Source: Mixophyes australis (Eukaryota; Chordata; Amphibia; Anura; Limnodynastidae). From it: a stretch of 64,000 nucleotides of DNA. The notes beneath the pieces are model-generated. The model saw only the letters and a list, made by a program, of their open reading frames with translations. It ran no database searches and was not told where the DNA came from. The stretch is taken from positions 16,001,434 to 16,065,433 of the forward strand of contig JAVHZZ010000008.1 of assembly GCA_036250195.1 (NCBI GenBank), written 5' to 3'. The position numbers were made by a program, and so were the translations under genes. Shown here one piece after another: positions 57,381-64,000 of the stretch; the stretch's first letter is position 1, and each line of letters begins with the position of its first letter.

Positions 57381-58520
57381 CTCTCATCCTACCAGTATGG
57401 TATAACTTAATCGTCAATTTGTTCAAATCAACTGCATCTTTGACTAATTTGTTTGAGCTTATGAAAGTGAACACTGAAAGTCTGGTGCCCAAAAACACTC
57501 TTGAATTGTGATGATTATTAGAGATGGAAAGGATAGGGCTATTATCTATTTGTGTGTAATAGTATATAATGCACAAGTAATAATAATAGATGTATAAACC
57601 CTTGCCAATTGTAAAGGTATAAATATATGTTATAATAGTTCTCATGTCATCACTACATTGTTCATTGGGAACACTTGTGTTTTTCATGTAATAAATGGTA
57701 TGCAAAAGACCAAACAACACCAGCAAGTTACATAATAAATGTTTTACTTTGCTTCGAGTATAACATCAGTACACAAGAATAATAGACATAAAAATGAAAG
57801 GCATAGGTGCTCCCAAGTCAGTTTGAGACATCTTGAAGTGAGTAGCAGATATTTTGCCAGGGTCAGTGGAAGGATTCTGGGTGCTTGCTATAGGTAGGGC
57901 TCCTCCTGTATTTCACATTGCCCTGACACAGGCTTTATCGTTTATTATTTATCTTACTATGCAAAATATCAGTGGTCAGTCAGTAATAATAATTATTCTT
58001 TTCTCTAACATGTCAACTCTAAACAAAAGAAATCCAGTGACTAACAAGGAGACAGCAAATCAGACATGATATAGATTAATGTTACTTATCTTAGCATAGA
58101 ATGTGTAGTTATAAACACACAGGTGCACATATACAACATTAATCTCTTTAACTATTCCAATCCTGTCACATTCCATCCTTTGATTCATGATGTCTGTATG
58201 GTCTGCCATGTGTGCTGCTTGTGTATACGTTCCTGTAAGTGCACAAACCTATTTTTTGTGCTTGCGTGATTCCATATTCTGATTCCCAACTAGTGTCGTG
58301 TTGCACATTTGAGATGATGGTATTTTAGAAGGAGAGTGGGTATTCTCTTAACCTGAAGGTTGGAACCCAATAGGTTTCTATGACAGCTATGGTGGGTCCC
58401 AAATATCATTGCATGTAAACCACTGGAGACTACTAATTAATGAACTAATTATTAGATTTTCAAATTGTTTTGCACAAGCAGTTCATATTCTTGAAATTAT
58501 TTTACTTAGTTTTATAATTA
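57381..58520. other. No gene recognised
   Basis: The minus-strand frame of 116 codons at 57376-57726 has no recognisable domain and is low-complexity (IYYYYLCIIYYY). It may still belong to the element described to its left. Confidence 0.4.
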
Positions 58521-58528
58521 ACTTATTG

Positions 58529-58650
58529 CCTCATCTCACATGCCCTTATGGCCCCTCATCTCTCATGCCCTTATTGCCCCTTATCTCATATGCCCTTATT
58601 GCCAGTCACCTCATATGACCTTAATGCCCCTCATCTCTCATGCCACATTT
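58529..58650. repeat. About 27-bp minisatellite, five units
   Basis: CCTCATCTC(A/T)CATGCCCTTATTG recurs five times with small changes. Confidence 0.8.
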
Positions 58651-58984
58651 GTTTCTCTCCCCTCTCCCCCAAAATGACAGCTTTACTATCAGCAATGGTT
58701 CCTGCTGCCCCTGCATTCTTCATGTACCTCCTCTGGGCGGCAGGATGTCTCCAACATGGGCGGTTCTTCTTCCCAGATGAGTCATGTGACATGACTAATC
58801 TACCAATGACTTTTAGGCACTTGTGCAGAGAGCCACAGTCGCGTCTGGGCTCTCTGCACTTAGAAAAAATTTCAATCACCTGTCACTAGGAACAATGGAC
58901 TGGGCGGGGGCATGACTAACCAGCGTCCTGGCCTACCGGTGGATAACCTGGCTCCCCGGCAGACCAGTCCGACGCTGTATCTAT

Positions 58985-59075
58985 TTATCTGTCTGTCTGT
59001 CTGTCTGTGCATCATACATACATTTTTATCCCATATTTATCTATCTATCTATCTATCTATCCATCTATCTATGAT
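58985..59075. repeat. (CTGT)n and (CTAT)n microsatellites
   Basis: Four to five CTGT units near 58987, then CTAT units at about 59037-59075. Confidence 0.9.
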
Positions 59076-59579
59076 TGCCATGGCTATATTGCTAAATATA
59101 GTTACTACAATATGTGAGCATAACAAACATAAATTCATATTCTACTGAAATCAAAGGCCATTTTTCTTACATTTACGAAAGTAGTGATAGTGAAAATGCA
59201 AATAAAACAGCCTTTGATACAGTAAAGTCCTTTGATCTGAAACACACCAAAATGTATATTTGTTTTTATAATTTTTTCATAGAGAATAATAGAATTCTTT
59301 GAAGCTCTTTGCTCCCAGTAACCATGAGTAAAAAAAGAGTATTTCAAAACACATGCCCAGGTGTAATCCAGCAGGGGGCGCTCTCCTAGAGATATGCCAC
59401 CTCCAGCATGTTTTGAGATAAGCTTCAAAGTAGAAAATAGCTAAGAGTTAGATTTTTTTTGATTCCGAGGGCATAAAAGCTGATAATTAGTAAGAAAATA
59501 GCATTTTCAAAAATTTTCTTGTGTGTTCCTTGTGCTTTCTTTCTTGCGTTGGAGCTAGAAGACCAAATTAAAAAAACGC

Positions 59580-62500
59580 AGCTAACTTCTGTGGTACTGA
59601 CATAGTTGTGGGAGAGATAAAATGGGCTGTAATGTTTATATTGAAGAAGGAAAATGATCTGTGGTTCAGACATGGCAGGAGAGAAGAATGAGCTGTGGTA
59701 CTGACATGGTGGGAGAGGAGAATGAGTTGTGGTACTGACATGGTGGGAGAGGAGAATGAGCTGTGGTACTGACATGGTTGGTGAGGAGAATGATCTGTGG
59801 TACTGACATGGTGGGAGAGGAGAATGAGCTGTGGTACTGACATGGTGGGAGAGGAGAATGAGCTGTGGTACTGACATGGTGGGTGAGGAGAATGAGCTGT
59901 GGTACTTACATGGTGGGAGAGGAGAATGAGCTGTGGTACTGACATGGTGGGAGAGGAGAATGAGCTGTGGTACTGACATGGTGGGAGAGGAGAATGAGCT
60001 GTGGTACTGACATGGTGGGAGAGGAGAATGAGCTGTGGTACTGACATGGCAGGAGAGGAGAATGAGCTGTGGTACTGACATGGTGGGAGAGGAGAATGAG
60101 CTGTGGTACTGACATGGTGGGAGAGGAGAATGAGCTGTGGTACTGACATGGTGGGAGAGGAGAATGAGCTGTGGTACTGACATGGTTGGTGAGGAGAATG
60201 AGCTGTGGTACTGACATGGTGGGAGAGGAGAATGATCTGTGGTACTGACATGGTTGGTGAGGAGAATGAGCTGTGGTACTGACATGGTCGGTGAGGAGAA
60301 TGAGCTGTGGTACTGACATGGTCGGTGAGGAGAATGAGCTGTGGTACTGACATGGTGGGAGAGGAGAATGAGCTGTGGTACTGACATGGTGGGTGAGGAG
60401 AATGAGCTGTGGTACTGACATGGTGGGAGAGGAGAATGAGCTGTGGTACTGACATGGTGGGAGAGGAGAATGAGCTGTGGTACTGACATGGTGGGAGAGG
60501 AGAATGAGCTGTGGTACTGACATGGTGGGAGAGGAGAATGAGCTGTGGTACTGACATGGTTGGTGAGGAGAATGAGCTGTGGTACTGACATGGTTGGTGA
60601 GGAGAATGAGCTGTGGTACTTACATGGTGGGAGAGGAGAATGATCTGTGGTACTGACATGGTTGGTGAGGAGAATGAGCTGTGGTACTGACATGGTGGGA
60701 GAGGAGAATGATCTGTGGTACTGACATGGTTGGTGAGGAGAATGAGCTGTGGTACTGACATGGTGGGTGAGGAGAATGAGCTGTGGTACTGACATGGTGG
60801 GTGAGGAGAATGAGCTGTGGTACTGACATGGTGGGTGAGGTGAATGAGCTGTGGTACTTACATGGTGGGAGAGGAGAATGATCTGTGGTACTGACATGGT
60901 TGGTGAGGAGAATGAGCTGTGGTACTGACATGGTGGGAGAGGAGAATGAGCTGTGGTACTGACATGGTTGGTGAGGAGAATGAGCTGTGGTACTGACATG
61001 GTCGGTGAGGAGAATGAGCTGTGGTACTGACATGGTGGGTGAGGAGAATGAGCTGTGGTACTGACATGGTCGGTGAGGAGAATGAGCTGTGGTACTGACA
61101 TGGTTGGTGAGGTGAATGAGCTGTGGTACTTACATGGTGGGAGAGGAGAATGATCTGTGGTACTGACATGGTCGGTGAGGTGAATGAGCTGTGGTACTGA
61201 CATGGTTGGTGAGGAGAATGAGCTGTGATACTGACATGGTCGGTGAGGAGAATGAGCTGTGGTACTGACATGGTTGGTGAGGAGAATGAGTTGTGGTACT
61301 GACATGGTGGGAGAGGAGAATGAGCTGTGGTACTGACATGGTGGGAGAGGAGAATGAGCTGTGGTACTGACATGGTGGGAGAGGAGAATGAGCTGTGGTA
61401 CTGACATGGTGGGAGAGGAGAATGAGTTGTGGTACTGACATGGTGGGAGAGGAGAATGAGCTGTGGTACTGACATGGTGGGAGAGGAGAATGAGCTGTGG
61501 TACTGACATGGTGGGAGAGGAGAATGAGCTGTGGTACTGACATGGTGGGAGAGGAGAATGAGCTGTGGTACTGACATGGTGGGTGAGGAGAATGAGCTGT
61601 GGTACTGACATGGTGGGAGAGGAGAATGAGCAGTGGTACTGACATGGTGGGAGAGGAGAATGAGCTGTGGTACTGACATGGTTGGTGAGGTGAATGAGCT
61701 GTGGTACTGACATGGTGGGAGAGGAGAATGATCTGTGGTACTGACATGGTGGGTGAGGAGAATGAGCTGTGGTACTTACATGGTGGGAGAGGAGAATGAT
61801 CTGTGGTACTGACATGGTCGGTGAGGTGAATGAGCTGTGGTACTGACATGGTTGGTGAGGAGAATGAGCTGTGGTACTGACATGGTGGGTGAGGAGAATG
61901 AGCTGTGGTACTGACATGGTGGGAGAGGAGAATGAGCTGTGGTACTGACATGGTGGGAGAGGAGAATGAGCTGTGGTACTGACATGGTTGGTGAGGAGAA
62001 TGAGCTGTGGTACTGACATGGTGGGTGAGGAGAATGAGCTGTGGTACTGACATGGTGGGTGAGGAGAATGAGCTGTGGTACTTACATGGTGGGAGAGGAG
62101 AATGATCTGTGGTACTGACATGGTGGGAGAGGAGAATGAGCTGTGGTACTGACATGGTGGGAGAGGAGAATGAGCTGTGGTACTGACATGGTGGGTGAGG
62201 TGAATGAGCTGTGGTACTGACATGGTGGGAGAGGAGAATGAGCTGTGGTACTGACATGGTGGGTGAGGTGAATGAGCTGTGGTACTTACATGGTGGGAGA
62301 GGAGAATGATCTGTGGTACTGACATGGTGGGAGAGGAGAATGAGCTGTGGTACTGACATGGTCGGTGAGGAGAATGAGCTGTGGTACTGACATGGTGGGA
62401 GAGGAGAATGAGCTGTGGTACTGACATGGTTGGTGAGGAGAATGAGCTGTGGTACTGACATGGTCGGTGAGGAGAATGAGCTGTGGTACTGACATGGTCG

Positions 62501-64000
62501 GTGAGGTGAATGAGCTGTGGTACTTACATGGTGGGAGAGGAGAATGATCTGTGGTACTGACATGGTGGGAGAGGAGAATGAGCTGTGGTACTGACATGGT
62601 TGGTGAGGAGAATGAGCTGTGGTACTGACATGGTCGGTGAGGAGAATGAGCTGTGGTACTGACATGGTGGGAGAGGAGAATGAGCTGTGGTACTGACATG
62701 GTCGGTGAGGTGAATGAGCTGTGGTACTTACATGGTGGGAGAGGAGAATGAGCTGTGGTACTGACATGGTGGGAGAGGAGAATGAGCTGTGGTACTGACA
62801 TGGTCGGTGAGGTGAATGAGCTGTGGTACTGACATGGTGGGAGAGGAGAATGAGCTGTGGTACTGACATGGTGGGAGAGGAGAATGAGCTGTGGTACTGA
62901 CATGGTGGGAGAGGAGAATGATCTGTGGTACTGACATGGTTGGTGAGGAGAATGAGCTGTGGTACTGACATGGCTGGTGAGGTGAATGAGCTGTGGTACT
63001 TACATGGTGGGAGAGGAGAATGAGCTGTGGTACTTACATGGTGGGAGAGGAGAATGATCTGTGGTACTGACATGGTTGGTGAGGAGAATGAGCTGTGGTA
63101 CTGACATGGTTGGTGAGGTGAATGAGCTGTGGTACTTACATGGTGGGAGAGGAGAATGAGCTGTGGTACTTACATGGTGGGAGAGGAGAATGATCTGTGG
63201 TACTGACATGGTTGGTGAGGAGAATGAGCTGTGGTACTGACATGGTCGGTGAGGAGAATGAGCTGTGGTACTGACATGGTGGGAGAGGAGAATGAGCTGT
63301 GGTACTGACATGGTGGGTGAGGAGAAAGAGCTGTGGTACTTACATGGTGGGAGAGGAGAATGATCTGTGGTACTGACATGGTCGGTGAGGTGAATGAGCT
63401 GTGGTACTGACATGGTTGGTGAGGAGAATGAGCTGTGGTACTGACATGGTGGGTGAGGAGAATGAGCTGTGGTACTGACATGGTGGGAGAGGAGAATGAG
63501 CTGTGGTACTGACATGGTGGGAGAGGAGAATGAGCTGTGGTACTGACATGGTTGGTGAGGAGAATGAGCTGTGGTACTGACATGGTGGGTGAGGAGAATG
63601 AGCTGTGGTACTGACATGGTGGGTGAGGAGAATGAGCTGTGGTACTTACATTGTGGGAGAGGAGAATGATCTGTGGTACTGACATGGTTGGTGAGGAGAA
63701 TGAGCTGTGGTACTGACATGGTGGGTGAGGAGAATGATCTGTGGTACTGACATGGTTGGTGAGGAGAATGATCTGTGGTACTGACATGGTTGGTGAGGAG
63801 AATGAGCTGTGGTACTGACATGGTTGGTGAGGAGAATGAGCTGTGGTACTGACATGGTCGGTGAGGAGAATGAGTTGTGGTACTGACATGGTGGGAGAGG
63901 AGAATGAGCTGTGGTACTGACATGGTGGGTGAGGAGAATGATCTGTGGTACTGACATGGTGGGAGAGGAGAATGAGCTGTGGTACTGACATGGTGGGTGA
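59580..64000. repeat. 34-bp satellite array, about 130 units, runs off the window
   Basis: The unit GAGCTGTGGTACTGACATGG + TGGGAGAGGAGAAT (34 bases) repeats head to tail without interruption. The first three or four units (59580-59690) are degenerate, as at the edge of a satellite array; from about 59690 units differ at only a few positions: GA(G/T)CT, AC(T/T)(G/T)AC, GGT(G/T/C)GG(A/T)GAGG(A/T)GA. On the minus strand none of the three frames has a stop, which yields open frames up to 1000 codons, but 34 is not a multiple of three and all frames translate the same cyclic peptide, so coding is very unlikely. Confidence 0.95.

Noticed and set aside
58529..58650. Coding region of a proline/leucine-rich protein
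   Set aside because: It is a 27-bp minisatellite; the open frame results from the unit being a multiple of three.
59425..62427. A 1000-codon minus-strand open frame as a large repetitive protein gene
   Set aside because: It is the 34-bp satellite read in one frame. All three frames are open and encode the same cycle, and the C-terminal part after the array has no recognisable domain.

Overview
The window looks like non-genic nuclear DNA from a vertebrate, most likely an anuran amphibian with a large, repeat-rich genome. That placement is inference from the mix of repeats: abundant hAT-type MITEs, a tRNA-promoter SINE with a GAT-repeat tail, L1/Tx1-like and CR1/L2-like LINEs, a Tc1 element, a Penelope-like GIY-YIG remnant, a Helitron remnant, LTRs and long satellites. 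I find no exon, RNA gene or intact protein-coding gene that I would assign to the host. Every recognisable coding stretch is the broken remnant of a transposable element.

Layout. 0-6 kb: solo LTR (minus strand), a three-copy 53-bp repeat inside a dispersed element, Helitron-like ends and a decayed Helitron replication-protein N-terminus, a SINE fragment, and the tail plus 3' LTR of a retrotransposon. 6.6-8 kb: the 3' end of a LINE in which 44 bp of coding sequence has expanded into 20 tandem copies. 8.8-14.7 kb: foldback elements and MITEs, and three copies of the first dispersed element in mixed orientation. 15.8-16.2 kb: C-terminus of a hAT transposase. 17.9-30.9 kb: SINE copies and hAT MITEs, several with exact 8-bp target duplications, plus possible LTRs. 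31.7-32.8 kb: Tc1 element with both ends. 34.1-34.7 kb: foldback element with a telomere-like loop. 36-45 kb: dense MITEs, including one nested in another, and a solo LTR. 37.4-39.1 kb: the longest stretch without an obvious repeat. 49.3-51.5 kb: internally deleted L1/Tx1-like LINE. 52.9-53.7 kb: Penelope-like remnant broken by a hAT MITE. 56-57.4 kb: a second, inverted copy of the retrotransposon tail seen at 4.4-5.7 kb. 59.58 kb to the end: a 34-bp satellite of about 130 units that runs off the window.

Nothing here works together as a pathway. What the window shows is layered transposon insertion, decay and tandem amplification. The most unusual structures are the two satellites whose units (44 and 34 bp) are not multiples of three, the foldback element with telomere-like repeats in its loop, and the paired retrotransposon tails that keep the same short open frame. 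I do not see a new functional system. Family names rest on motif recognition by eye, without any database search.
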